19,028 nt of DNA from JADLGL01 sp964611195. Its GTDB lineage: Bacteria; Pseudomonadota; Alphaproteobacteria; Rhizobiales; Kaistiaceae. Position numbers and translations under genes: made by a program. Shown in pieces: positions 1 through 7,201 of the stretch; position 1 is the stretch's first letter, and each line of letters begins with the position of its first letter. The notes under the pieces are model-generated. The model ran no database searches. It saw only the letters and a program-made list of their open reading frames with translations, and was not told the origin of the DNA. The stretch is from positions 1 to 19,028 of the forward strand of contig CAZSXA010000029.1 of assembly GCA_964611195.1 (NCBI GenBank), written 5' to 3'.

Positions 1-1239
1 AGCCGCGACCTGCTGGATCGAATCGCCGAGGACTACGGGGTGCGGCTCAATGCCCTCCAACTCGAACCGGAAGCCTGGCGCGAGCAGTCCCCGTTCACGA
101 GCCGGCTCATCCGCGAGTTCGCGCCGGAAGCAGGCGACGAACGTCCCGGCGACGCCATGGCCGCCTGGTACCGGGAGGACCAGGCCGAGACCTCGGTTGC
201 CGAAGAGGTGCCCGACGTGATCGAGCTGGCCGAAGCCGTCGAGCTGCGCAGCGCCGTACTGGCGCTCGCCCAGGACGACGCGCCACCACCGATGCCCCGC
301 CCTCACCCGGAGCGCGTACCGGATGCGCCGGCGATCGGCGGCCCCGGCCCCGGCGCGGCCTTTGCTCCGGAACTGCCGGCCGCGAACGACGACGCGTTCG
401 ATCTCGTGCTTCTTGGGGAGGACGGCGAGCCTCTGCCTCCTGTCGACGTCTCGCTTGTGGCTGTGCTCAGCGAAGGCGGCCAACCGCTCCGTGGCGGCGT
501 TTCGTGGAAGATTTTCGAGGGCGCTGCCGGCGATGACGGGACGTACGGACTGGTCGCCGATCTCGACGGCAATGCGCCCTCGGTTTCTCTCGTGCCCGGC
601 CGCTATCTCCTCCATGCGATGTATGGCTGGGCGGGCGCCACGACCCAGATCCTGGTGACGCCCGACACGGACACGCAGAGGGTGATCCTCAATGCCGGCG
701 GCCTTCGGCTGCGGGCACTGGTCGGCGACGACGATCCAATCCATCCGTCGAACGCGCGCTTCGAGGTGTGGGGCTTTGACGAGGAATTCGGCGATCGGGT
801 CCTGATCGCTGACGACATCCGCCCGGAGGAAATCCTGGCGCTCTCGGCGGGGCGATACGACGTCGTCAGCTATTACGGCGAGACCAACGCCATCGTCCGG
901 GCCGACATCGATGTCGAGGCCGGCCAATTGACCGACCTCGCGCTCTACCATGAGGCGGCCCAGGTCACGCTCAAGCTCGTCACCACGCGGGGTGGCGAGG
1001 CGCTCGCCAATACCGCGTGGTCGGTTGTCTCGCAGGGCGGCGAAATCCTGTTCGACTCGCTTGGCGCGTTCCCGACACTCGTCCTCGCCGCCGGCGAGTA
1101 TGTCGCCATCGCTCGCCACGACGACGACATCTTCGAAGACACCTTCACGGTCTCGGCCGGGCTCAATCGTGACGTCGAGGTGTTGGCGGTCAACCCTGTG
1201 GAACCACTGCCCGATCCCGCCGTCGAGGCCGGCCTCTAG
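1..1239 (+). CDS. 3' part of an acidic beta-repeat protein of unknown function
   Basis: The frame is open from the first base, so the true start is probably outside the window; a GTG at 40 is the first internal start codon. About 412 codons are visible. The N-terminal ~110 residues are acidic and proline-rich and look disordered. From about residue 125 there are three degenerate beta-rich modules of 80-90 residues, each ending in a similar strand: LVPGRYLL, LSAGRYDVV and LAAGEYVAI. This recalls carboxypeptidase-regulatory or PEGA-like surface modules. From memory, similar tails occur on VWA-type proteins of Rhizobiales, but no VWA domain is visible here. No membrane segment is seen in this part. 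The stop overlaps the thrS stop on the other strand. The function is unknown. Confidence 0.75.
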   Translation, partial: SRDLLDRIAEDYGVRLNALQLEPEAWREQSPFTSRLIREFAPEAGDERPGDAMAAWYREDQAETSVAEEVPDVIELAEAVELRSAVLALAQDDAPPPMPRPHPERVPDAPAIGGPGPGAAFAPELPAANDDAFDLVLLGEDGEPLPPVDVSLVAVLSEGGQPLRGGVSWKIFEGAAGDDGTYGLVADLDGNAPSVSLVPGRYLLHAMYGWAGATTQILVTPDTDTQRVILNAGGLRLRALVGDDDPIHPSNARFEVWGFDEEFGDRVLIADDIRPEEILALSAGRYDVVSYYGETNAIVRADIDVEAGQLTDLALYHEAAQVTLKLVTTRGGEALANTAWSVVSQGGEILFDSLGAFPTLVLAAGEYVAIARHDDDIFEDTFTVSAGLNRDVEVLAVNPVEPLPDPAVEAGL

Positions 1240-3266
1240 GCAGCGCTCGCCGCCTTTGCCGTGCGTGCGAGGTCCGGCGGTGTCGCTTCGCCTGTCAGCG
1301 CGGCCACCGCGTCATCGAGCTTCAGCGATTGCTGCTCCTTCGAGCCGAGGCGGCGGACATTCACGGTGCCCTCCTCCGCCTCGCGTTTTCCGCAGACGAG
1401 AATCACCGGAACCTTGGCGAGCGAGTGCTCGCGGACCTTGTAGTTGATCTTTTCGTTGCGGAGGTCGAGTTCGCTTCTCAGGCCAGCCGCCCAGAGCTTG
1501 CGGTTCACCTCCTCCGCATAGCCGTCGGCATCCGAGGTGATGGTGGTGACCACCACCTGGATCGGCGCCAGCCAGAGCGGAAAATGGCCGGCATAGTTCT
1601 CGATGAGAATGCCGAGGAAGCGCTCCATGGAGCCGCAGATGGCACGGTGGATCATTACCGGCACCTTCTTCTCGCCGTCGGCGTCGATGAAGAACGCGCC
1701 GAAGCGCTCCGGCAGATTGAAGTCGACCTGCGTAGTGCCGCACTGCCAGTCGCGGCCGATGGCATCGCGGAGCACGTATTCGAACTTCGGCCCGTAGAAC
1801 GCGCCTTCACCCGGATTGATGCCGGTTGAGATGCGGCCGCCGGAGCGTTCCTCGATCTGCTTCAGGACGCGCTCCATGATCGCCTCGGCGCGATCCCATG
1901 CCTCGTCCGAGCCGACGCGGTGCTCCGGCCGGGTCGAGAGCTTGACGGTGATGTGGTCGAAATCGAAATCGGCGTAGGTCGACAGGATCAGATCGTTGAT
2001 CTTCAGGCACTCCTCGGCCATCTGCTCCTCCGTGCAGAAGATGTGCGCGTCGTCCTGTGTGAAGGCACGCACGCGCATCAGACCGTGGAGCGCACCGGAC
2101 GGCTCGAAGCGATGCACCGTTCCAAATTCCGCCATTCGTAGAGGAAGATCGCGGTAGCTCTTCAGGCCGTGCTTGAAGATGAGCAGGTGGCCCGGGCAGT
2201 TCATCGGCTTGATCGCGTAGGTGCGCTCATCCTCGCTCTCGGCCTCTTCGCCCGCGGGCCGCGCCATGAACATGTTCTCGCGGAACCACTGCCAGTGGCC
2301 GGAGGTCTCCCACAGGCTCTTGTCGATGACCTGCGGCGCGTTGACCTCGTCATAGTCGCCGCGGAGACGGCGCCGCATATAGGCGGTCAGCTCCTGGAAG
2401 AGGGTCCAGCCCTTGGGGTGCCAGAAGACGGTGCCGGGTCCTTCCTCCTGGAAATGGAAAAGATCCATTTCGCGACCGAGACGGCGATGATCGCGCTTCT
2501 CGGCTTCCTCGAGCTGGTGAAGGTAGGCGTCGAGCTCGGCCTTGTTGTGCCAAGCGGTGCCGTAGATGCGCGTCAGCATCGGATTGCGGGCGTCGCCGCG
2601 CCAGTAGGCGCCCGCCACGCGCATCAGCTTGAAGGCGTCGCCGATCTGTCCGGTCGAGGCCATATGCGGCCCGCGGCAGAGGTCGAACCAGTCGCCCTGG
2701 TGGTAGAGCTTGATCTGCTGGTCTTCGGGAATCGCATCGACCAGCTCGACCTTGAAGGCCTCGCCCATCTTCTCAAAGATCGAGCGTACCTCGTTGCGAT
2801 CCTTGACTTCGCAGGTGAACGGCGCATCCCGATTGATGATCTCGCGCATCTTCTCCTCGATGCGTGGCAGATCGTCGGTGGTGAAGGGCTCGTTGCGGAA
2901 GAAGTCGTAGTAGAAGCCGTTCTCGATGACCGGGCCGATGGTCACCTGCGTCCCGGGCCAAAGCTCCTGAACGGCTTCGGCCATGACGTGCGCGGCATCG
3001 TGGCGGATGAGTTCGAGCGAGCGCGGATCGTCGCGTGTGACAATCTCGATCGCTGCATCGTCCTCGATCGCCTGGGAAAGGTCGGCGAGCTTGCCGTCGA
3101 GGGTTACGGCGACCGCCTTCTTCGACAGCGATTTCGAGATGCCTTCCGCAATCTCGCGGCCAGTGACGCCGGCATCGAAACTGCGCTTGGCGCCGTCCGG
3201 GAAGGTCAGCTTGACCTCGCCGTCGGCGAGGCGGGCGGAATCGTCGCGTGCTTGGGGATCGGTCAT
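1236..3266 (-). CDS. thrS: Threonyl-tRNA synthetase
   Basis: This class II aminoacyl-tRNA synthetase charges tRNA-Thr in the cytoplasm. At 676 residues it is full length for the bacterial family. The order is the N-terminal TGS domain (about 17-78), the second additional editing domain with the HxxxH pair H89/H93 and the C197/H201 pair, the catalytic core (about 270-550), and the C-terminal anticodon-binding domain (about 560-660). The zinc site is readable as C357 (motif MNCPGH), H408 (QDDAHIF) and H540 (VMIHRA). Motif 2 arginine is R386 and motif 3 is GSMER at 545-549. The ATG start is preceded by AAAGGAG with a 5-base spacer, a strong ribosome-binding site. A stem-loop sits just 5' of that site. 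The stop codon shares CTAG with the convergent upstream gene. Confidence 0.98.
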   Translation of the reverse strand: MTDPQARDDSARLADGEVKLTFPDGAKRSFDAGVTGREIAEGISKSLSKKAVAVTLDGKLADLSQAIEDDAAIEIVTRDDPRSLELIRHDAAHVMAEAVQELWPGTQVTIGPVIENGFYYDFFRNEPFTTDDLPRIEEKMREIINRDAPFTCEVKDRNEVRSIFEKMGEAFKVELVDAIPEDQQIKLYHQGDWFDLCRGPHMASTGQIGDAFKLMRVAGAYWRGDARNPMLTRIYGTAWHNKAELDAYLHQLEEAEKRDHRRLGREMDLFHFQEEGPGTVFWHPKGWTLFQELTAYMRRRLRGDYDEVNAPQVIDKSLWETSGHWQWFRENMFMARPAGEEAESEDERTYAIKPMNCPGHLLIFKHGLKSYRDLPLRMAEFGTVHRFEPSGALHGLMRVRAFTQDDAHIFCTEEQMAEECLKINDLILSTYADFDFDHITVKLSTRPEHRVGSDEAWDRAEAIMERVLKQIEERSGGRISTGINPGEGAFYGPKFEYVLRDAIGRDWQCGTTQVDFNLPERFGAFFIDADGEKKVPVMIHRAICGSMERFLGILIENYAGHFPLWLAPIQVVVTTITSDADGYAEEVNRKLWAAGLRSELDLRNEKINYKVREHSLAKVPVILVCGKREAEEGTVNVRRLGSKEQQSLKLDDAVAALTGEATPPDLARTAKAASAA

Positions 3267-3286
3267 CGTCGCTCCTTTGGCTCAAT

Positions 3287-3304
3287 CCTGCACACGAGCG
3301 CAGG
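3287..3304 (-). promoter_or_regulatory. Stem-loop in the thrS leader, anticodon-arm-like
   Basis: On the minus-strand RNA, CCUGC pairs with GCAGG around the 8-base loop GCUCGUGU. The stem can extend to 7 bp with one G-U pair and a UCGU tetraloop. The hairpin ends 8 bases before the AAAGGAG of thrS. A 5-bp stem with a loop containing CU-CGU resembles the anticodon arm of tRNA-Thr(CGU). In E. coli, ThrRS represses its own translation through a leader hairpin that mimics this arm. The hairpin is visible in the sequence; the regulatory role is inference. Confidence 0.4.
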
Positions 3305-3319
3305 TAAGCGTGGGCATCA

Positions 3320-3336
3320 GGTCGCTGGCAGCGACC
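3320..3336 (-). promoter_or_regulatory. Stem-loop between yidD and thrS
   Basis: A perfect 7-bp inverted repeat (GGTCGCT / AGCGACC) with a 3-base loop lies 23 bases past the yidD stop and 15 bases before the thrS leader hairpin. No T-run follows, so it is not a classical intrinsic terminator. It could protect the yidD 3' end or be a second domain of a thrS operator. Confidence 0.4.
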
Positions 3337-3359
3337 GCGTCAGGCGCGGAATAAGCGGT

Positions 3360-3719
3360 TCACTCCGGCAAGTCCAGCCGGGTCGCCGGATCGATATGGG
3401 CACCGGTCCAGTAGCCGTAGCGCCACGGCAGATACCAGCGGCCCCCTTCCCGCTTCTCGTCCGGCACGGGATCGAAGCCCGAGGCGCCGTTGGGACCGCA
3501 GCGCTGAAACCGCGCGAGGCCCATCCAGAAGCCGGCCCAAAGGCCGTGCTTGCGGATCGCCTCCTCGGTGTAGTTGGAGCAGGTCGGCAAGTATCGGCAG
3601 CGACTGCCGACGAGCGGAGACAATGTCAGGCGATAGGCCTTGATCAGCCCGATGCCGATCAGCCGCGGGATGCGAAGCACTGTGCCGAACGGCTCCGGCA
3701 GGCGCCGGTGGTCGGTCAT
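3360..3719 (-). CDS. yidD: Membrane protein insertion efficiency factor YidD
   Basis: YidD is a small, membrane-associated basic protein that assists YidC/Sec insertion of inner-membrane proteins. The diagnostic block is present: YRLTLSPLVGSRCRYLPTCS, then YTEEAIRKHG, WMGLARFQRC and GFDPVPD. The three conserved cysteines are in SRCR, PTCS and QRCGP. I chose the ATG at 3719, giving 119 residues, because it lies one base after the stop of the upstream IscU-like gene and opens with MTDHRRLPEP. An in-frame ATG at 3767 would overlap that gene by 47 bases with no conserved sequence gained. The tight spacing suggests translational coupling. The C-terminal ~40 residues after the core are an extension of the kind seen in alphaproteobacterial YidD. 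Confidence 0.93.
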   Translation of the reverse strand: MTDHRRLPEPFGTVLRIPRLIGIGLIKAYRLTLSPLVGSRCRYLPTCSNYTEEAIRKHGLWAGFWMGLARFQRCGPNGASGFDPVPDEKREGGRWYLPWRYGYWTGAHIDPATRLDLPE

Positions 3720-3720
3720 G

Positions 3721-4176
3721 TCACCCGGCGGGCTGAACGACGCCCGTCCGAAGGCCGGCTTCCTCAAGGGCCTTCTCGACGGCGTCGAATGTCAGGAGGA
3801 TCGCAGCGTGGCGGGCGCGATAGTCGCGTGCCGGCTCCAACGCGGCGAGCTTGGCGAAACGGCCGGAGGGCGGCGGACCGCCTTCCTTCAACATGGCGCG
3901 GAGCGCCGCTGATGCCTCCTCGATTTCCTCGAACGTCGCGCCGACGATTGCGCCGGCAATGGCGGAGGCCGAAGCCTGGCCAAGGGCGCAGGCCCTTACC
4001 TCGTGGGCGTAGTCGGTGACGCGATCGCCGTCGACGGTGAGATCGACGCGAATCGTCGAGCCGCAGAGACGCGAATGCGCCGTGGCGCTGGCATCGGGAT
4101 CTTCGAGCGTGCCGAGCCGCTGGATGTTGCCGGCCAGATCGAGGACCGTCCTGTCGTAGATAGCGTGCTCGCTCAC
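3721..4176 (-). CDS. IscU/NifU-like Fe-S scaffold family protein, third ligand Cys missing
   Basis: The 151 residues match the N-terminal NifU/IscU scaffold fold. C38 lies in SRLCGS and C63 in VRACALGQAS, two of the three cluster-ligand positions of IscU. The usual Asp after the first Cys (CGD) is Ser. The third Cys, expected in the helix near residue 124, is absent: the local sequence is RARHAAILLTF. Classical scaffolds hold [2Fe-2S] on three Cys plus His or Asp, so this protein may be a divergent scaffold, a carrier or a zinc-dependent relative. The start is GTG at 4176, with only a weak GA-rich site upstream. It precedes yidD by one base and is divergent from folE. No isc or suf genes are nearby. 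Confidence 0.85.
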   Translation of the reverse strand: MSEHAIYDRTVLDLAGNIQRLGTLEDPDASATAHSRLCGSTIRVDLTVDGDRVTDYAHEVRACALGQASASAIAGAIVGATFEEIEEASAALRAMLKEGGPPPSGRFAKLAALEPARDYRARHAAILLTFDAVEKALEEAGLRTGVVQPAG

Positions 4177-4210
4177 TTCGCTTCTCTTGCTGTCCCGGTG
4201 TCCGACCTAC

Positions 4211-4241
4211 ATATAGGGCGGCAATGAACCGATCGCCGCAA
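4211..4241 (-). promoter_or_regulatory. Possible promoter for the IscU-like gene and yidD
   Basis: On the minus strand CTATAT (4211-4216) matches the alphaproteobacterial -10 consensus. TTGCGG (4236-4241) is a possible -35, but the 19-base spacer is long. It lies 35-65 bases upstream of the GTG start. The call rests on motif resemblance only. Confidence 0.3.
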
Positions 4242-4259
4242 TGTGACGTAGAGCTTGCA

Positions 4260-4288
4260 TTGGCAATGGCTGGTTCGAGCCGCTAAAG
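4260..4288 (+). promoter_or_regulatory. Possible promoter for folE-hisI
   Basis: TTGGCA (4260-4265) and CTAAAG (4283-4288) are separated by exactly 17 bases and lie about 50 bases upstream of the folE GTG start. The -35 is good and the -10 is weak. No other candidate stands out between the divergent genes. Confidence 0.3.
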
Positions 4289-4335
4289 TCACGCAATCGC
4301 AGCCTATTCCCCACCTACACCCCGGAGCAACAGCA

Positions 4336-4971
4336 GTGGATGCACGCGTCAAGCCGCCGGTTGCGGTGATCGCTGAGACCGACGACCGGGTCAGCCGGCC
4401 GACGCGAGCCGAGGCCGAGGAGGCCGTTCGGACGCTGATCCGCTGGGCCGGCGACGATCCCGGGCGCGAGGGTCTCCTCGACACGCCCGCCCGGGTCACC
4501 CGGGCCTATGGCGAGTTCTATTCCGGCTATGCCGACGAGAGCCCTGCGGCTTTGCTCGAGCGGACCTTCGAGGACGTCGACGGCTATGACGACATCGTCC
4601 TCGTCCGGGACATTCCCTTCGCCTCGCATTGCGAGCACCACATGGTGCCGTTCATGGGCAAGGCGCATATCGCCTATTTCCCGACCGATCGCGTCGTCGG
4701 CCTCTCCAAGCTCGGGCGCGTCGTCGACATTTTCGCCCGGCGCCTGCAGACGCAAGAGCATCTGACGGCGCAGATACTCAACGCCATCTCCGACCATCTG
4801 AAGCCGCGCGGCGCGGCCGTGATGATCGAGGCGGAGCATCTCTGCATGACGATCCGCGGCGCCCACAAGCACGGCTCGTCGACCGTGACGACGCAGTTCA
4901 CCGGCGTCTTCCGTGACGACCCGGCGGAGCAAACCCGGTTCCTGACGCTCGTCCGCGCGGGCGCCAGTTGA
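4336..4971 (+). CDS. folE: GTP cyclohydrolase I
   Basis: FolE converts GTP to 7,8-dihydroneopterin triphosphate, the first step of tetrahydrofolate synthesis, and acts as a toroidal homodecamer. I chose the GTG at 4336 (211 residues) because GGAG sits 8 bases upstream. The in-frame TTG at 4255 would add 27 residues that resemble nothing in the family. With this start the zinc ligands are C99 and H102 in the CEHH motif and C170 in HLCMTIRG, matching C110, H113 and C181 of E. coli FolE with a constant offset of 11. Other family blocks present are EGLLDTPARV, GLSKLGR and GAHKHGSS. hisI follows after 16 bases, so the two are likely co-transcribed. Confidence 0.97.
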   Translation: MDARVKPPVAVIAETDDRVSRPTRAEAEEAVRTLIRWAGDDPGREGLLDTPARVTRAYGEFYSGYADESPAALLERTFEDVDGYDDIVLVRDIPFASHCEHHMVPFMGKAHIAYFPTDRVVGLSKLGRVVDIFARRLQTQEHLTAQILNAISDHLKPRGAAVMIEAEHLCMTIRGAHKHGSSTVTTQFTGVFRDDPAEQTRFLTLVRAGAS

Positions 4972-4987
4972 GCCGGGCCGGCCAGGC

Positions 4988-5386
4988 GTGAGCGACCACG
5001 ACCTTGAAACAACCACCGAATTCAGGCCGCGATTCGATGCCGACGGGCTGATCCCGGCTATCGTCACGGACGCCGGCAGCGGCGAGGTGGTGATGTTCGC
5101 CTGGATGAATGCCGAGGCGCTCGATCTGACGCTTACGACCGGCACCGCGCATTACTGGAGCCGATCGCGGCAGGCGCTTTGGAAGAAGGGCGAAACCAGC
5201 GGCAATCTCCAGAGCGTCCGGGAACTTCGAATCGACTGCGATCAGGATGTCGTGTGGCTGAAAGTGGAGACCGCCGGCGACGGGGCGAACTGCCACACTG
5301 GGGCTCGGAGCTGCTTCTATCGGACTGTCGAGGTTGACGGCGATGCCGTGCGACTCGTCCTCGATCAGGACCGCAAGACCGGCTAA
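4988..5386 (+). CDS. hisI: Phosphoribosyl-AMP cyclohydrolase
   Basis: HisI opens the adenine ring of phosphoribosyl-AMP in the third step of histidine synthesis. The protein has 132 residues and is the cyclohydrolase domain alone, with no fused HisE, as is usual in alphaproteobacteria. Diagnostic segments are FDADGLIPAIVTDA, FAWMNAEAL, HYWSRSRQALWKKGE and SGN. The metal-binding region reads DCDQD (D83, D85, D87, with C84), with C102 and C109 in NCHTGARSC. The start is GTG, 16 bases after the folE stop, with only a weak purine stretch, so coupling to folE translation is likely. Its stop lies one base from the stop of the convergent rhomboid gene. Confidence 0.96.
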   Translation: MSDHDLETTTEFRPRFDADGLIPAIVTDAGSGEVVMFAWMNAEALDLTLTTGTAHYWSRSRQALWKKGETSGNLQSVRELRIDCDQDVVWLKVETAGDGANCHTGARSCFYRTVEVDGDAVRLVLDQDRKTG

Positions 5387-5387
5387 G

Positions 5388-6119
5388 TCAGCTGTTCCAC
5401 GGGCCGGGCCGGCTCGTGTTCCACGGCACCGGATCGAACACGCGGAACATCAGGAGCCCTACCGCAAAGCCTCCGAGATGGGCTTCCCAGGCGATGCGCC
5501 CTTCCCCCACCCCTGCGCTGCCGAACACGCCGATTGCTATGTTGATCGCGATCCAGACGCCGAGGAACGTCATCGTCCGCGAGTCCGTGACAACGGCGCG
5601 AAGCGTGGCGGCGGGCGCCCAATATGAACCGCGGGCCCGTTCGTTCCCGATGAACAGAAACCGCGCCGCGCCGGCCATGTGGGCGGATACGGCAGCGGAG
5701 GCGCCGACCATCGGGATCTCCTCGCCACCGTAGGCGAAAAGGTGAACGAGGGCGCCGGCGATCACCGCTGCGGCCGAGAACAGGAGAAACCGCACCGGGC
5801 CGAAGCGCCAGGCAAGCGGGCTTCCGAAGGCCGCCAACCAGAACGCATTGACGAGGAGATGGCCCCAGTCGGCGTGCAGGAGCCCGTAGGTGAGAAACGA
5901 CCAGGCTCGCGACACAGGGAGAATCTCTCCGAGCGGAAGCTGCCCGTCAGGAAGGGCAGGAAAAAACGCGAAGTTCCCTCTCACCCAATAGTCCTGGACG
6001 TCCGACAAAATCGCGACGCGAACGAAATGGATGACCGCCATCACGGCGAGCAGCGCGACGACCACCGGCGGAATGTTGAAGAAGGGTTGGCGCTTTTCGC
6101 CGTCAGAGCCGCCGGGCAT
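5388..6119 (-). CDS. Rhomboid-family intramembrane serine protease
   Basis: This integral membrane protein has about six transmembrane segments after a short charged N-terminus. The rhomboid signatures are present: H82, H87 and N91 in LHADWGHLLVNAFW, the catalytic-serine motif GAS (S141) and the catalytic histidine H214 in WEAHLGG. The Ser-His pair is intact, so it should be an active protease; its substrates are unknown. I chose the ATG at 6119 (243 residues) because GGGG lies 7 bases upstream. The in-frame ATG at 6125 would have that site one base away. A strong intrinsic terminator on the same strand ends about 46 bases upstream of the start. The C-terminal tail has two PWN tripeptides and is short and hydrophilic. 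Confidence 0.92.
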   Translation of the reverse strand: MPGGSDGEKRQPFFNIPPVVVALLAVMAVIHFVRVAILSDVQDYWVRGNFAFFPALPDGQLPLGEILPVSRAWSFLTYGLLHADWGHLLVNAFWLAAFGSPLAWRFGPVRFLLFSAAAVIAGALVHLFAYGGEEIPMVGASAAVSAHMAGAARFLFIGNERARGSYWAPAATLRAVVTDSRTMTFLGVWIAINIAIGVFGSAGVGEGRIAWEAHLGGFAVGLLMFRVFDPVPWNTSRPGPWNS

Positions 6120-6165
6120 GGCCATGCCCCGTGAGTTAGGGTGCCGGGCGCGGCCGGGCAATGGC

Positions 6166-6201
6166 AAAAAAAAATGGCCGGCGAAGGGTCTTCGCCGGCC
6201 A
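6166..6201 (-). terminator. Strong intrinsic terminator, minus strand
   Basis: A perfect 12-bp stem (6175-6186 with 6190-6201) and a 3-base loop are followed on the minus strand by nine T residues (6166-6174). This is the clearest rho-independent terminator in the window. No gene on the minus strand ends before it; instead it lies about 46 bases upstream of the rhomboid start. It therefore terminates either a short unannotated transcript or the leader of the rhomboid mRNA. Confidence 0.85.
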
Positions 6202-6484
6202 GAAAGCCAAACACGTGGACGAAAAGGGCGATGTCCTCGTCGATCCGTATCGTTACCGTCGCATAAACCAGTCCGGCTGGCAAAGCATTGCGCGCGTTAA
6301 CCTTACCTCGCGAGCGCGATGTGCATTGCGTGGACGGCTCCTCCCTCCCCGATGGCACCGCCTCTGCAATGACCGAGTATCGAGACGCGATGCCGGCGAC
6401 ATTTGTGCCATTCGCAAACGGAGCGCCCTTTGCGCCCGTGCCGAATGGGGACAGCTGACGCAGGCCGGAACGGCAGTTCAGGCA
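6202..6484. other. Gene-free region between the terminator and the PAS gene
   Basis: Together with 6126-6201 this makes 359 bases without a convincing gene. Open frames run through it on both strands, but neither has recognisable protein sequence and one runs through the terminator hairpin. It should hold the promoter of the PAS gene on the plus strand. On the minus strand it could encode a small RNA or a leader ending at the terminator. I see no convincing -35/-10 pair in either direction. Confidence 0.5.
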
Positions 6485-7096
6485 ATGAAACACGACAGCA
6501 GCCGAGCACTCTTCGACTATTGGAACGAGCTTCGCGGCGCCCGCGTTGCACCGCGCCGTACCGCGGTGGAACCCGCCGCGATCAGCAGCATTCTCCGTGA
6601 CACATTCATCCTGCAGGCGACCGATCCGGGCTATCCATTCCGCCTTGCCGGAACGCGGCTGTGCGCCATGTTCGGCCGCGAGCTCAAGCGCTCCCGGTTC
6701 ACGAATCTCTGGCACCCTGATGGCGCTGATCGGCTCGACCTCATTCTTCTCACGGTCGCGGAGGAAGGTCGGCCCTTCCTGATCGGCGCGACCGCCCAAG
6801 CCGAGCGCGGTCGGCAGGTGGCCGTCGAGGTACTGCTGCTTCCACTCGTCCAGTCGGGACCGAATTATGACCGCATCATGGGCGTGGCCGCGCCGGTCGA
6901 GGTCCCCTACTGGCTCGGGGTCGAACCGGTCACGACGCTGCGGCCGGTGAGCGACAGGCTGCTGGCGACGGAGGACTCCTCATTCTCCGAACGCCAGGCG
7001 CCACAACCTTCGTTTGTACAATCGCCGCCGTCGATCGCGGAGGCGGCCGCGCGGCGCGATCGTTTCATCGTGCTCGATGGAGGGAAGAGCGGCTGA
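6485..7096 (+). CDS. PAS_5 domain protein
   Basis: The protein has 203 residues. The first ~135 match the PAS_5 family common in Rhizobiales, with the typical opening SRALFDYWNELRGAR, then RDTFILQ, FRLAGTRLCAMFGREL and the closing GVAAPV. No output domain (kinase, GGDEF, HTH) is present and the C-terminal ~60 residues look disordered. PAS_5 proteins are presumed sensory or partner-binding, but no ligand is known to me. I chose the ATG at 6485 because the PAS_5 block begins seven residues later; the open frame upstream to 6161 has no family resemblance. A PilZ gene follows after 105 bases. Confidence 0.85.
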   Translation: MKHDSSRALFDYWNELRGARVAPRRTAVEPAAISSILRDTFILQATDPGYPFRLAGTRLCAMFGRELKRSRFTNLWHPDGADRLDLILLTVAEEGRPFLIGATAQAERGRQVAVEVLLLPLVQSGPNYDRIMGVAAPVEVPYWLGVEPVTTLRPVSDRLLATEDSSFSERQAPQPSFVQSPPSIAEAAARRDRFIVLDGGKSG

Positions 7097-7166
7097 CATC
7101 CGCGCGCAGAGCGTCCTCCGCAAACCGGTTGTTAACTGCAATCACGCATCCTTCTCGGCAACGTAG

Positions 7167-7185
7167 AGTCGCGCAATGCGCGGCT
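7167..7185 (+). other. Stem-loop just upstream of the PilZ gene
   Basis: An 8-bp inverted repeat (AGTCGCGC / GCGCGGCT, one G-U pair) has a 3-base loop. It ends 16 bases before the PilZ start codon. No T-run follows. It may lie in the 5' untranslated region of the PilZ mRNA or mark the 3' end of the PAS message. Confidence 0.35.
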
Positions 7186-7201
7186 AAGTCCGGGATCCGG
7201 G

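Noticed and set aside
2169..4019. Very long open frame on the plus strand (616 codons) opposite thrS and yidD
   Set aside because: It is the complement of the conserved thrS, yidD and IscU-like genes in high-GC DNA and shows no recognisable domain. The minus-strand genes have full motif support.
4255..4335. TTG start for folE at 4255
   Set aside because: The extra 27 residues match nothing in FolE and overlap the candidate promoter. The GTG at 4336 has a good ribosome-binding site.
6161..6484. N-terminal extension of the PAS gene to an ATG at 6161
   Set aside because: It would start just before the A-tract of the terminator and add 108 low-quality residues. The PAS_5 domain begins right after the ATG at 6485.
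6041..6799. Minus-strand open frame covering the gene-free region before the PAS gene
   Set aside because: It runs through the intrinsic terminator hairpin and its T-run and antisense to the PAS_5 coding region, with no family resemblance.
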